From Microvirga flocculans ATCC BAA-817 (lineage in GTDB: Bacteria > Pseudomonadota > Alphaproteobacteria > Rhizobiales > Beijerinckiaceae), in the NCBI RefSeq assembly GCF_000518665.1, contig NZ_JAEA01000002.1, forward strand, positions 248,001-312,000: a stretch of DNA of 64,000 nucleotides. The letters run 5' to 3'. Shown here one piece after another: positions 50,471 through 61,843 of this stretch. Position 1 is the stretch's first letter. The number at the start of each line of letters is the position of its first letter. The notes beneath the pieces are model-generated. The model was not told the origin of the DNA. It saw only the letters and a program-made list of their open reading frames with translations, and searched no databases. Both the position numbers and the translations under genes were made by a program.

Positions 50471-51997
50471 ATGAAGTTCTCTACAACCCTGAAGGCTCTC
50501 GGCCTCACGGCCGCAGTCGCCTTGGCGCCGCTGACGGTATCCGGCGCTCAGGCGGCCGGAACGCTCACGGTCGCCACGACCATCGACCCGGGCAGCTGGG
50601 ATCCGATCGACACCTTCCTGGTGCCGTGGTCGTCCGCCGCCACCAATATGTTCGACGGCCTGACCGCGCGCGGCGCGGATATGAAGCTTCAGCCGGCTCT
50701 GGCGACGTCCTGGGAGTTCCTGGACAACAACGGCCGCATCCGCTTCAAGCTGCGCCAGAACGTGAAGTTCCACAATGGCGAGCCCTTCAATGCGGAAGCC
50801 GTGAAGTTCACCTTCGACCGCCTGCTCGGCGACGAGGGCAAGAAGGGCCCGCAGCAATCGAACTACAACTCCATCGCGAAGGTGGAGATCGTCGACGACT
50901 ACACCGTCGATTTCGTCATGAAACAGCCCGATCCGGTTTTGCTCACGAAACTCGCCGGCTATGGCGGCATGATCGTGCCGCCGAAATACATCCAGGAAAA
51001 GGGCGACGCCCATTTCAACATGAACCCGGTCGGCACAGGCCCGTTCAAGTTCGTCGAATATACGCCGAAGGTGAACCTCGTGCTCGAGGCCTTCCCCGAG
51101 CATTGGGGCGGCGCGCCCAAGCTCGACAAGGTCGTGACCCGTTTCATTCCTGAGGCGAACACGCAGGTGGCCGAGCTCCAGGCCGGTCGCATCGACATTG
51201 CGACCCTCATCCCCTTCGGCCTTGCGCCCACGGTGGAAAAGAGCCCGAACCTCAATCTCGTCAGCATCACCGGACCGACGGTCGTCGCGCTGCGCCTCAA
51301 CACCAAGGACGGCATCACCAAGGACGTGAATGTCCGCAAGGCGCTCATCATGGCCGTTGACCGCGAGGCGATCATCAAGGCGGTGCTGCTCGGCCACGGC
51401 AAGCCGATCGCGAGCTTCCAGTCGGAGCTGTCCTTCGGCAACGACCCGACCCTGAAGCCGCTGCCCTTCGATCTCGCCAAGGCGAAGCAGATGCTGCAGG
51501 AGGCGAAGGTGCCCGCCGGTGCGCCGGTGCGGATCGACTTCCGCGGCAACGACGCAACCTTCCGCGAGGTGGCGCAGGCTGCGGCCGGCTATTTCCAGGC
51601 CCTCGGCCTGAAGCCCTCGCTGCAGCCGCACGAGCCTCCGGTTCTGCTCAACGACATCATCCCGAACGGCAAGACCGGCGAGGCCTGGCACAATGCCTGG
51701 GGCGGCTGGACCTTCGACTACGACAACACCGCTTACCTGATGTATCACTCGGGCGAGAAGTGGAACCCGTACGACAACGATCCGAAGCTGAACGCCCTGC
51801 TGGAGAAGCAGCGCACCATCTACGACACGAAGGAGCGCGAGAAGATCCTGCAGGAAGTTGCGCGTTACGTGGCCGATCAGGCGCTCGAAATTCCGCTTTA
51901 CAACCAGAATACCGTTCTGGGCGTGAACAAGCGCGTGAAGAACTTCGTTCCGCCGGCAGATTTGCGCTTCCGCTTCAATGACGTGACGGTCGAGTAA
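50471..51997 (+). CDS. Peptide ABC transporter substrate-binding protein (family 5)
   Basis: Periplasmic binding protein of 508 residues. A signal peptide (ALGLTAAVALAPLTVSGAQA) precedes the family-5 pattern: DPGSWDPIDTFLVPWSSAATNMFDGL, WEFLDNNGRIRFKLRQNVKFHNGEPF and GTGPFKFVEYTPKVNL. It binds di- or oligopeptides or related compounds. ATG 50471 follows GGGAGACAACC; the open frame to 50402 is shadow. Confidence 0.92.
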   Translation: MKFSTTLKALGLTAAVALAPLTVSGAQAAGTLTVATTIDPGSWDPIDTFLVPWSSAATNMFDGLTARGADMKLQPALATSWEFLDNNGRIRFKLRQNVKFHNGEPFNAEAVKFTFDRLLGDEGKKGPQQSNYNSIAKVEIVDDYTVDFVMKQPDPVLLTKLAGYGGMIVPPKYIQEKGDAHFNMNPVGTGPFKFVEYTPKVNLVLEAFPEHWGGAPKLDKVVTRFIPEANTQVAELQAGRIDIATLIPFGLAPTVEKSPNLNLVSITGPTVVALRLNTKDGITKDVNVRKALIMAVDREAIIKAVLLGHGKPIASFQSELSFGNDPTLKPLPFDLAKAKQMLQEAKVPAGAPVRIDFRGNDATFREVAQAAAGYFQALGLKPSLQPHEPPVLLNDIIPNGKTGEAWHNAWGGWTFDYDNTAYLMYHSGEKWNPYDNDPKLNALLEKQRTIYDTKEREKILQEVARYVADQALEIPLYNQNTVLGVNKRVKNFVPPADLRFRFNDVTVE

Positions 51998-52019
51998 GCG
52001 CGAGCCGAACCGACAAGAG

Positions 52020-52050
52020 AGAAGGCCCTGCGCGAGCAGGGCCTTCTTCA
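52020..52050 (+). terminator. Hairpin after the peptide-binding protein gene
   Basis: GAAGGCCCTGC (52021-52031) pairs with GCAGGGCCTTC (52036-52046) around GCGA, followed by TT. It lies between binding protein and permease and probably limits permease expression rather than ending the operon. Confidence 0.7.
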
Positions 52051-52069
52051 AGAACAAGAAGGGATCCCC

Positions 52070-52993
52070 GTGGCGGGCTTCATTTTCAAACGATTGCTGC
52101 AGGCTGTTTTCGTGATCCTTGCGGTAACCCTGATCGTCTCCTTCGCGATCCGGCTTTCCGGCGATCCCGCAATCATGCTGGTGGGCGGTGCAGGCAGCGT
52201 CACCGAACAGGACTTGCAGAACATCCGGCAGGCCCTCGGCCTCGAGCGTCCGTTCTACGCTCAGTATTTGAGTTTTCTCGAAGGGCTCCTGACGGGCGAT
52301 TTCGGGAAGAGCTTCATGGGCGGAACGCCCGTCTCCCTGCTGATCGCCCGCGCGCTTCCGGCAACGCTTCTTTTGGCTTTCGCCTCGCTTGCCGCCTCGA
52401 TCGCACTGGCGGTGCCGCTCGGCGTCTATGCCGCGGTGCAAAGGGGGCGCTGGCCGGATCAGATGATCCGTATCCTGTCCCTGGTCGGCCTGTCCTTTCC
52501 GAATTTCTGGCTCGCCATCATGCTGGTGCTCCTGTTCTCCATCGTGCTCGGGCTTCTTCCGCCGAGCGGGATGGAGGGGCCTGAAAGCTTCGTCATGCCG
52601 GCCATGACGATGGCGATCATTCTCACCGCCACCAATGTGCGGCTCGTGCGCACGTCCATGCTGGAGACGCTGTCCCAGCAATACATCATGGTGGCGCGCT
52701 CGAAGGGCCTGCGTGACCGGGTCGTGCTCTACAAGCACGCCCTGCGCAATTCGGCGATCCCGCTCGTCACCTATATCGGCCTGCAGTTCGGCAGCCTCAT
52801 CGGCGGCATCGTGATCGTGGAGCGCGTGTTCAACTGGCCCGGCATGGGCACTCTCGCCTTCGATGCCATCTCGAACCGCGATTACCCGGTGCTCCAGGGC
52901 ACGATCACGGTGCTCGCGCTCTTCATCGTTCTCATCAATCTGCTGGTCGATATCGCCTATGGGCTGATCGACCCGCGCATCCGGACGGAGTGA
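52070..52993 (+). CDS. Peptide ABC transporter permease (DppB-type)
   Basis: Membrane permease of 307 residues. The N-terminus FIFKRLLQAVFVILAVTLIVSF and the EAA loop TLSQQYIMVARSKGLRDRVVLYKHALRNS are typical of DppB/OppB. The GTG at 52070 (AGFIFKRLLQ) is used. It is followed at four bases by the DppC-type gene. Confidence 0.93.
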   Translation: MAGFIFKRLLQAVFVILAVTLIVSFAIRLSGDPAIMLVGGAGSVTEQDLQNIRQALGLERPFYAQYLSFLEGLLTGDFGKSFMGGTPVSLLIARALPATLLLAFASLAASIALAVPLGVYAAVQRGRWPDQMIRILSLVGLSFPNFWLAIMLVLLFSIVLGLLPPSGMEGPESFVMPAMTMAIILTATNVRLVRTSMLETLSQQYIMVARSKGLRDRVVLYKHALRNSAIPLVTYIGLQFGSLIGGIVIVERVFNWPGMGTLAFDAISNRDYPVLQGTITVLALFIVLINLLVDIAYGLIDPRIRTE

Positions 52994-52997
52994 CGCG

Positions 52998-53855
52998 ATG
53001 GCTGCCGCTCAGGCTGTTTCCCCGGTGCGCTCGTGGTTCAAGTCGCTTGAGCTTGTCCTCGGCCTCCTCTTCGCAGGCGGTATCGCCCTTATCGTGCTGC
53101 TCTCTCCCATCCTGTTTCCGGATGGCGGCGAGGGCATGGACCTCATGGCAAGGCTCACACCCCCGTTCCAGAGCTGGGGACATATCCTGGGTACCGATCC
53201 CCTGGGGCGCGACGTGCTGGCTCGGGTGGCCGTGGGCGGCAAGATTTCCCTCATGGTCGGCTTCCTATCGGTGCTCGGCGCTGTGACCATCGGAACTCTC
53301 GTCGGTTTGGTGGCGGGTTATTATCGCGGCATCGCCGAGATGCTCCTGATGCGCTTTGTCGATATTCAGCTCGCGCTGCCCTTCATCCTCGTGGCGATCA
53401 TGTTCCTGGCCATCCTCGGTGCGGGCATCGACAAGGTGATCCTTGTCATGATCGCCACCCAATGGGTGCAATATGCCCGCCTCGTGCGCGGCTCCGTGCT
53501 GGCTCTGCGGGAGCGCGAGTTCATTCTTTCTGCCCGCGCCATCGGGGTCGGTAACGGGCGTATCATCTTCACGCACGTGCTGCCCAACGTGCTCGGCCCC
53601 ATCGTCATCCTGATGACCCTGCAGGTGGCCAACAACATCCTGCTTGAGAGCAGCCTCACCTTCCTCGGCCTCGGCGTCGATCCGCTCATTCCGAGCTGGG
53701 GCGGCATGCTGGCCGACGGGCGCACCTATCTGCAGACCGCGTGGTGGGTCAGCGTCTTCCCCGGACTCGCCATCATGTTCACCGTGCTCGGCCTCAACCT
53801 CCTGGGCGACTGGCTGCGCGACGTTCTCGATCCCACAGGACAGACTTCGAAATGA
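52998..53855 (+). CDS. Peptide ABC transporter permease (DppC-type)
   Basis: Membrane permease of 285 residues with HILGTDPLGRDVLARVAVGGKISL and the EAA loop LREREFILSARAIGVGNGRIIFTHVLPNVLGP. ATG 52998 is the start; its stop overlaps the M14 peptidase start (ATGA at 53852). Confidence 0.93.
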   Translation: MAAAQAVSPVRSWFKSLELVLGLLFAGGIALIVLLSPILFPDGGEGMDLMARLTPPFQSWGHILGTDPLGRDVLARVAVGGKISLMVGFLSVLGAVTIGTLVGLVAGYYRGIAEMLLMRFVDIQLALPFILVAIMFLAILGAGIDKVILVMIATQWVQYARLVRGSVLALREREFILSARAIGVGNGRIIFTHVLPNVLGPIVILMTLQVANNILLESSLTFLGLGVDPLIPSWGGMLADGRTYLQTAWWVSVFPGLAIMFTVLGLNLLGDWLRDVLDPTGQTSK

Positions 53856-55600
53856 CGATTTTGCTCGACGAGCGGGTTCCGCGAACTCTCGACGCTCTCG
53901 TGCGCGAATGGGCCCGGGGCGACCATCGCGGCACCGCGCTCGAGGCATGGCTCTTCGAGGACGAGACCGCCAGGCGCGCGGCGGAGGCGGTGCTCTCCGA
54001 GGCCGGCATCGCGGCGCGCCTGCGCAGCGCCTACAAGCCGCTGGTTCATGCCTTCCTCGAAGAGATCGATCTTACGGGCCTGACCCGTGTGAGCGTGCGC
54101 TATCCGGTGCATGGGGAGGCCGACCGCCTGCGCTTCCTGTCGGAGGCCTATCCCCTGGCCGCCCTGCTCGACGGCATCGAGACCCGTTTCGAGCCCGGCG
54201 CGGCGGACATGACCTATCGCGTCACGCTCTCCTATGGCGACGGACGCATCGTGGAGCATGCGGTCTTCGCGCCGAACCGCCTGCGCACCAATCATCTCGG
54301 GCAGGTCGATCTCACGCCGACCGGCTGGCTGAAGGTCGCCCATCGCCCCCGCGGCATGCCCGATCGTGACGAGGCGCTCGAGACGGAGATCGAGCTCGTC
54401 TTTCACAAGGTCATGGCGGCCGTCGCGGCGCATGACTGGCCCGAGACGGAGCCCTATGCCGAGACGCTCGCCATCGACGTGGAAATTCCAGGCATCGAGC
54501 GTCCGCTCGATTACGGCGACGAGGTGATGAGCACGCGCGAGGCGCTGCACGAGGATTTCTATTTCTCTCTGCTCGAATTCTTCAAGCACAAGTCCGGCCG
54601 TCCGCCCGAGGACCGGGGACTTCAGCCGGGACAGATCGTGCCAGACATCCGGGCAGGGGAGGGCGACGCCCATGTGCGCGTGGAACTGCGCCCCTTCGCC
54701 CCGCCGGAGGATCCGGCCCGCCCCGAGCAGGACATCGAGACGGCGGAGGCCGCTCCCGGTCTCGACCAGATCCATCGCGAACTCGCGGCCCTGCCGGGCG
54801 AAACCTTCGAGGGCATCTCCCGCGAAGGACGCCCCGTGCGCGGCATCTACCGCAGGGGCTCCCGCCCGGCGGTTCTGGTCACCAGCGGTCAGCACGCCAA
54901 CGAGACATCAGCCCCGGTCGGCACCTTGCGGGCGGTGCGCCGCCTGCTGGCCAACCCGGAGGCCAACATCGCCTATATCCCGGTCGAGAACCCGGATGGA
55001 TACGCCCTGCATGGTCGGCTCTGCGAAGGCAATCCGCGCCACATGCATCATGCGGCGCGCTACACCTCCCTCGGCAACGACCTGGAATACGGCCGGGCGG
55101 AGCCTCTCTATGAGATCGGCGCGCGCAATCAGGCGCTGGCGCTGTCGGGCGCGAAGCTGCACCTCAATCTGCACGGTTACCCGGCCCATGAATGGACGCG
55201 GCCCCTGACCGGTTACCTGCCGCGGGGGTTCGAGCTCTGGACGATCCCGAAGGGGTTCTTCCTCATCATGCGTCACCACCCGTCATGGGCCGAGACGGCC
55301 CGGACCCTGATCGAGGCCGTCACGAAGGGGCTCTCGGCGGTTCCGGGACTGGCCGCGTTCAACCGCCGCCAGATCGAGATCTGCGCCGTCCATTCCGGCG
55401 GCACGCCCTACGAGATCGTCAACGACGTGCCCTGCCTGGTGACGGCCGACGAGCGCCATCCGACGCCGATGACCCTCATCACCGAATTCCCGGACGAGAC
55501 GATCTACGGCGAGGCCTACCGATTCGCCCATACGGTGCAGATGGCGACGGTCATTGCCGCTGAGGAAGCTTACGCGTCGATCATGGGGCAAGCCGTCTGA
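53852..55600 (+). CDS. M14 family zinc carboxypeptidase
   Basis: Peptidase of 582 residues. Zinc ligands are in SGQHANETSAPVG (H348 and E351) and HLNLHGYPAHEW (H441), with NPDGYALHGR between. The first 300 or so residues form an accessory region of unknown function. It lacks a signal peptide, so it would act in the cytosol on imported peptides. It is translationally coupled to the peptide permease (ATGA overlap) and ends the operon. ATG 53852 is used; the open frame to 53741 is shadow. Confidence 0.88.
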   Translation: MTILLDERVPRTLDALVREWARGDHRGTALEAWLFEDETARRAAEAVLSEAGIAARLRSAYKPLVHAFLEEIDLTGLTRVSVRYPVHGEADRLRFLSEAYPLAALLDGIETRFEPGAADMTYRVTLSYGDGRIVEHAVFAPNRLRTNHLGQVDLTPTGWLKVAHRPRGMPDRDEALETEIELVFHKVMAAVAAHDWPETEPYAETLAIDVEIPGIERPLDYGDEVMSTREALHEDFYFSLLEFFKHKSGRPPEDRGLQPGQIVPDIRAGEGDAHVRVELRPFAPPEDPARPEQDIETAEAAPGLDQIHRELAALPGETFEGISREGRPVRGIYRRGSRPAVLVTSGQHANETSAPVGTLRAVRRLLANPEANIAYIPVENPDGYALHGRLCEGNPRHMHHAARYTSLGNDLEYGRAEPLYEIGARNQALALSGAKLHLNLHGYPAHEWTRPLTGYLPRGFELWTIPKGFFLIMRHHPSWAETARTLIEAVTKGLSAVPGLAAFNRRQIEICAVHSGGTPYEIVNDVPCLVTADERHPTPMTLITEFPDETIYGEAYRFAHTVQMATVIAAEEAYASIMGQAV

Positions 55601-55974
55601 GCGGAAGCGCCCGGCGGAGAATTGGCATGAGGCGGTATCGATGATCGGACGCCGCCTCTGTTGCCTGGCAGGCTTGCAGCGACCGGATTGCGCGGTCTTC
55701 TGCAAGGTCTCGATTGAGTAAAGAAAAACATATCCTCAGTAATATTCGAGTAGTCGAGAGCCTCGATTGTTCGAGAAAGTTCCGCTCTCTAAGATATTAT
55801 TCCTTTGTGGGCCGTTCTTGAGCCGGCAAGCGGGTGTGTTCGGTTGCCGGATGTCAACGAAAGCTTAACCCTGTCCCTGCTCTTCGCGCTTGCGAGACGA
55901 TACAAAAACGTTATATTGTATAGGTATACGAGATGCGTAGAGTCGCATCGACCGATGCCGCAGGGACCCTCATC
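55601..55974. promoter_or_regulatory. AT-rich control region of the RTX hydrolase gene
   Basis: A region of about 370 bases whose right half is AT-rich compared with the rest of the window, as expected for a controlled promoter. Near the gene, ATACAA (55900-55905) and TTGTAT (55916-55921) form an inverted repeat with ten bases between, next to TATAGGTATAC. It could be an operator or promoter core. The gene start is ATG 55975. Confidence 0.4.
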
Positions 55975-58299
55975 ATGACCAAGTTATTCGATTTCCAGTC
56001 CGAGAGCATGCCGTCCTGGTGGGATGGCAATTACCGCATGCCGTGGACGGACAGAAACCTCGACCTCATCGCCCAGGACGGCGCCTCCGAGGTCGTGCTG
56101 GTCCCGACGGTCTACATGGACAGCCTGACATCGACCCGGGTCTACCGCGACAACGACGATGCGGGCGGCTACAACGTGGACGGTGCTCCGCGCACGGAAA
56201 GCGACGGGTCCATCATCGAGGCCATCACGAAGGCCAAGGCCCGCGGTCTCGACATCGTCTTCAAGCTGCATGTGAACATGCAGAACGACGACTGGAACGC
56301 CCTGATCGGTCCCCCGGAAGGTTCGACCCCGGCTCAGGCGAAGGCTTGGGCCGACGCATGGTTCGCGTCCTACAAGGAAGCCGTGGTTCATTATGCCAAG
56401 CTCGCGCAGCAGCAGGGCGTCAAGGCCTTCGCTATCGGCAACGAATGCGAGAGCATGACGGTCGGTAAGTACCGCGAGTACTGGGTCGACATCATCGAAG
56501 AGGTGCGCAAGGTCTATAGCGGCAAGCTCACCTATGCCGCGACCTGGACCGAGGCGCTGACGCTCAGCTTCTGGGACAAGCTCGATTACATGGGAGCCAA
56601 TCCCTATATCAGCTTCACCCAGGACAACGCCAATCCGACACTGCAGCAGCTCATCGACGGCTGGACGAAGCCGTCCGACGTATGGGGCGTGAGGACGCCG
56701 ATCGAGGAGCGCTTCGGCGAGAACATCTCCGCCATGGACGCCCTGAAGCGGATCGCCGAGCAGTACGGCAAGAAGCTGATCTTCACGGAGACGGGCTTCC
56801 GCAGCCTTGACGGCAGCAACGCGACTCCGTGGATGTGGGGCAACGGCCGCATCGACGAGCGCGAGCAGTACATGATGCACCAGGCCTTCTACAAGATCAT
56901 CACCGATCGCGCGAACGAGGGATGGATCGGGGGCTACTGGCTCTGGAACTACGATGCGAGCGAGGCGGTCTCCGATCCGCGTCCGGACGATGGCTTCTCC
57001 ACGCACGGCAAGCGCACAGACGCCCTCGTCGAGCAGTACTTCAAGAACCCGCTCTCCGTCGTCGGCCGCACGCTCGTCGGCACGGCTGCCGATGAAAGCA
57101 TCGTCGGCGGCTTCAACCACGACACGCTCGTCGGCGGCGCGGGCCGCGATACGCTGCTGGGCGGCGCGGGTGCCGACTCTTTCCTCTACACCCTCGGCGA
57201 CGGGAGCGACACGATCCGGGACTTCAGCGGCCTGCAGGGCGACAAGATCGGCCTGTACGGCACGGGTGCGACCCGGTTCGAGGATCTGAACATCACGGCC
57301 GTGTCCGGCGGCTACCGGGTCAACTTCGCCGATGGCGGGTCTCTCACCATCCTGACGGAGGAAACCCTCTCGTCGAGCTGGTTCGCCTTCAACAGCACGG
57401 GCCAGCCCGAGCCTTCGAAGTCCCCGAGCGCCGGCAACGACGAGATCACCGGAACGTCCAAGGCTAACACGATCGATGCGCTGGCCGGCCATGACCTGAT
57501 CAGCGGCCTCGGCGGCAACGACAAGCTGACCGGCGGCACGGGCGACGACACCGTCGATGGCGGCCTCGGCAACGATGCCCTCTATGGCGGTCTCGGCGAC
57601 GACTTCATGGAGGGCGGCGATGGCGCCGACCGTCTCTATGGCGGCGCTGGCTTCGACATCCTCTATGGCGGCGCCGGCAACGACCAGGTCCGCGGCGATG
57701 ACGATGAGGACATGCTCTACGGCGACGAGGGCAACGATCTCCTCTACGGCGGCAACGGCCACGATCTTCTCGACGGCGGCGCGGGCAACGACAGGCTCTA
57801 TGGCGATGCCGGTGACGATCAGATCACGGGCGGAGAAGGAAACGACATTGTCCAGGGCGGAACGGGTGCCGATACCATCGAGGGCGAGAACGGCGACGAC
57901 AAGCTCTATGGCGGCGATGGCGCCGACGTGCTGATCGGCTGGTTCGGCATGGACCAGCTCTGGGGCGGCACCGGTGACGACGTGCTCGACGCAGGCGCAG
58001 GCAACGACAAGCTCTGGGGCGGCGCGGGTTCCGACCGCTATGTCTTCAACTCCGACATGGGTCAGGACATCGTCTACGACTTCAAGGTGACGCAGAACGA
58101 GATGCTGCTGATCCGGCACAACATCAACCATTCCGGCATCACCGATTTCGACACGCTCAAGCCGCACATGAAGCAGGTCGGCAAGAATGTCGTCATCGAC
58201 CTCGGAAAGGGCGAATGGCTCGGCGGCGATGACCAGCTGACGCTCGTCAACGTCAAGCTCACGGACCTCAAGGCGGAGCACTTCTACTTCTTCTGGTAA
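55975..58299 (+). CDS. Secreted GH113-like glycoside hydrolase with RTX repeats
   Basis: Protein of 774 residues joining two parts. Residues 1-350 resemble family GH113 TIM barrels: WWDGNYRMPWTDRNLDLIAQ, the proposed acid/base in AIGNECES (E157), the nucleophile in FTETGFRS (E272) and GYWLWNYDAS. A first short RTX group follows at about 375-405, then a beta-rich spacer, and then about 20 tandem nonapeptides of G-G-x-G-x-D-x-L-x type (about residues 500-690), which bind calcium. The C-terminal 70 residues lack repeats and fit a type I secretion signal; no N-terminal signal peptide. The start ATG 55975 (MTKLFDFQSES) is used over ATG 55933. No type I export genes are linked. Substrate is unknown, mannan being the family's usual one. 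Confidence 0.85.
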   Translation: MTKLFDFQSESMPSWWDGNYRMPWTDRNLDLIAQDGASEVVLVPTVYMDSLTSTRVYRDNDDAGGYNVDGAPRTESDGSIIEAITKAKARGLDIVFKLHVNMQNDDWNALIGPPEGSTPAQAKAWADAWFASYKEAVVHYAKLAQQQGVKAFAIGNECESMTVGKYREYWVDIIEEVRKVYSGKLTYAATWTEALTLSFWDKLDYMGANPYISFTQDNANPTLQQLIDGWTKPSDVWGVRTPIEERFGENISAMDALKRIAEQYGKKLIFTETGFRSLDGSNATPWMWGNGRIDEREQYMMHQAFYKIITDRANEGWIGGYWLWNYDASEAVSDPRPDDGFSTHGKRTDALVEQYFKNPLSVVGRTLVGTAADESIVGGFNHDTLVGGAGRDTLLGGAGADSFLYTLGDGSDTIRDFSGLQGDKIGLYGTGATRFEDLNITAVSGGYRVNFADGGSLTILTEETLSSSWFAFNSTGQPEPSKSPSAGNDEITGTSKANTIDALAGHDLISGLGGNDKLTGGTGDDTVDGGLGNDALYGGLGDDFMEGGDGADRLYGGAGFDILYGGAGNDQVRGDDDEDMLYGDEGNDLLYGGNGHDLLDGGAGNDRLYGDAGDDQITGGEGNDIVQGGTGADTIEGENGDDKLYGGDGADVLIGWFGMDQLWGGTGDDVLDAGAGNDKLWGGAGSDRYVFNSDMGQDIVYDFKVTQNEMLLIRHNINHSGITDFDTLKPHMKQVGKNVVIDLGKGEWLGGDDQLTLVNVKLTDLKAEHFYFFW

Positions 58300-58326
58300 G
58301 CTCATCCTTTCCTGAGAAGGGAGATG

Positions 58327-58352
58327 CGGCCGGGGCTCGTCCCCGGCCGTTT
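58327..58352 (+). terminator. Terminator of the RTX hydrolase gene
   Basis: CGGCCGGGG (58327-58335) pairs with CCCCGGCCG (58341-58349) around CTCGT, followed by TTTCCGTTT. Confidence 0.8.
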
Positions 58353-58451
58353 CCGTTTGCGCCATGGATCGGGCGAGGGAACCTGCTCCTTCGCGCTGCC
58401 GTTCTTCGGCTGGGCCGGGCGCGATCTCCCGGCGATGCCGGGGAGGAGGCC

Positions 58452-59795
58452 ATGGCGCGCTTGTCCTGGAAGCAGAGCGAAGGCGAAGCCTCCATCAAGG
58501 AGGCGGTCGGCGTGTTGCGTGAGCAAGGAGAGCCTCTTCCATCGCGCTTGGACGAGCCCGCTTTCGGCGCGATGTTCGATCGCTTCGCCGATGCCAGGGT
58601 GGTCCTTCTGGGAGAAGCGACCCACGGCACCTCCGAGTTCTATCGCGCGCGCGCCGCCATCACGAAACGCCTCGTCGCCGCGCATGGCTTCACGATCGTG
58701 GCCGTCGAGGCCGATTGGCCCGACGCGGCGCGCATCGATGCCTATATCCGCCACCGTCCCGTTCCCAATGGCGACAATGTCGCCTTCGAGCGCTTTCCGA
58801 CCTGGATGTGGCGCAACGAAGAGGTGGCCGATTTCGTCAACTGGATGCGCGACTACAACAGGGAGCGCAGGGAGGCGGATCGTGTCGAGTTCCGCGGGCT
58901 CGACGTCTACAGCCTGAACGCCTCGATCCGCGCCGTCCTCGATTATCTCGACAGGGTCGACCCGGAGGCTGCGAAGGAGGCGAGGGGGCGCTACGGCTGC
59001 CTGAGCCCCTGGCAATCAGATCCCGCGCGCTACGGCCGCGCCGTTCTCACGGGGCAGAAGAAGCCTTGCGACGAGGCTCTGCTGCGCCAGCTGCAATCCC
59101 TCTTCGACAGGCGGATGGACTATCTCCAAGCCAATAGCGGCGAGGCCTTCTTCGATGCGCTCCAGAACGCCAGGATCGTCCATGCGGCGGAGCATTATTA
59201 CCGGGTCATGTACGAAGGCGCGACGGAATCCTGGAACCTGCGCGACCGGCACATGTTCGAGACGCTCCAGAGCCTGCTCGCGCGCCGGGACAACGCCAAG
59301 GCCGTGATCTGGGCGCACAATTCCCATATCGGCAATGCCGCCGCTACGGCGATGGGCTGGCAGGGGGAGTTCAATATCGGCGAGCTGTGCCGCAAGGCCT
59401 ATCGCGAGGAGGCCGTGCTGATCGGCTTCGGCACCGACCGGGGCACGGTCGCCGCCGCCGATGACTGGGACGAGCCCATGCAGGTGAAGAATGTGCTGCC
59501 CGCCCGCCCCGACAGCCACGAGCGGATTTTTCGCGACACGGGCCTCGGCTGCTTCCTGGCCAATTGGCGCGAGAGCGGCCAGGCCGACCTGACGGAGGCT
59601 CTCTCCCGCCCGCGCCTGGAGCGGGCCATCGGCGTGGTCTACCGCCCCGAAACCGAGCTTTACAGCCATTACTTCGAGGCCGTCCTGGCGGAGCAGTTCG
59701 ACGCCTTCGTTTGGTTCGAGCAGACCGGGGCCGTCACCCCGCTCAGCCACGCTCACGGCAAGGGCATGCCCGAAACCTATCCGTTCGGGCTTTGA
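58452..59795 (+). CDS. Erythromycin esterase-like protein
   Basis: Predicted hydrolase of 447 residues. The N-terminal VVLLGEATHGTSEFYRARAAITKRLV with its conserved Glu and His, the VAVEADWPDAARI segment and the later AVIWAHNSHIGNAAATAMGW with its catalytic His match the erythromycin esterase (EreA/EreB) superfamily. Many members do not act on macrolides, so resistance should not be inferred. ATG 58452 follows GGGGAGGAGG. It stands alone. Confidence 0.88.
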   Translation: MARLSWKQSEGEASIKEAVGVLREQGEPLPSRLDEPAFGAMFDRFADARVVLLGEATHGTSEFYRARAAITKRLVAAHGFTIVAVEADWPDAARIDAYIRHRPVPNGDNVAFERFPTWMWRNEEVADFVNWMRDYNRERREADRVEFRGLDVYSLNASIRAVLDYLDRVDPEAAKEARGRYGCLSPWQSDPARYGRAVLTGQKKPCDEALLRQLQSLFDRRMDYLQANSGEAFFDALQNARIVHAAEHYYRVMYEGATESWNLRDRHMFETLQSLLARRDNAKAVIWAHNSHIGNAAATAMGWQGEFNIGELCRKAYREEAVLIGFGTDRGTVAAADDWDEPMQVKNVLPARPDSHERIFRDTGLGCFLANWRESGQADLTEALSRPRLERAIGVVYRPETELYSHYFEAVLAEQFDAFVWFEQTGAVTPLSHAHGKGMPETYPFGL

Positions 59796-60185
59796 TGGAG
59801 TGGCGCCATCCTGGACAGGCATCGGTAGATCCGGGGTCGCGCGCAGAATGAAGCTCATGCTTCCCTCCCCCTTGTGGGGAGGGCCAGGGTGGGGGTGTCG
59901 GCTCCACGCTGGTCCAGTTCTGCGCTAACACCCCCACCTCCAACTCCTCCCCACAAGGGGGAGGAGAGCCTGCTTGCACCAGACGAAGACCAGTCTCGAG
60001 CTTGCCCGAGGCTTGTAGGGGAAAGCGCTCACGCGCTGTCCGCGTCGTACGTTTCCGGATTGGCGAAGTCGTCAGGGATGACTGCCTGGAGGTGCCGGTC
60101 CCGCTCCCCAGCCTTGCCCCGGCAGGCTGCCCCTGCTAACTGACGGCCAATCCCTTTCAACCGATCCAGAAGCAGGGCTTTTCCC
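59796..60185. other. Gap holding a long inverted repeat
   Basis: About 390 bases between the esterase-like gene and ettA; see the repeat entry. Outside the repeat, no gene or clear site is seen. The ettA promoter must lie here. Confidence 0.6.
59863..59966. repeat. Long imperfect palindrome (REP-like intergenic element)
   Basis: The arm CCTCCCCCTTGTGGGGAGG (from 59864) with the adjacent GGGTGGGGGTGT is answered by ACACCCCCACC (59928) and CTCCTCCCCACAAGGGGGAGG (to 59963). The arms are each about 37 bases and nearly complementary, with about 30 bases between. Each end also carries a small palindrome around CTTGTGGGGAG. Such elements recur between genes in Hyphomicrobiales genomes; copy number cannot be checked here. 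Confidence 0.7.
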
Positions 60186-61838
<1,653 letters not shown>

Positions 61839-61843
61839 CGGCC

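Noticed and set aside
57480..58040. Repeated DNA in the RTX region as a possible CRISPR array
   Set aside because: The period is 27 bases with no constant repeat and variable spacer; it encodes in-frame nonapeptides.
55984..58365. Minus-strand frame of 793 codons opposite the RTX gene
   Set aside because: Its repeats simply mirror the RTX repeats on the other strand.
58452..59795. Erythromycin esterase-like gene as a resistance gene
   Set aside because: The family is broad and most members do not act on macrolides; no resistance context is present.
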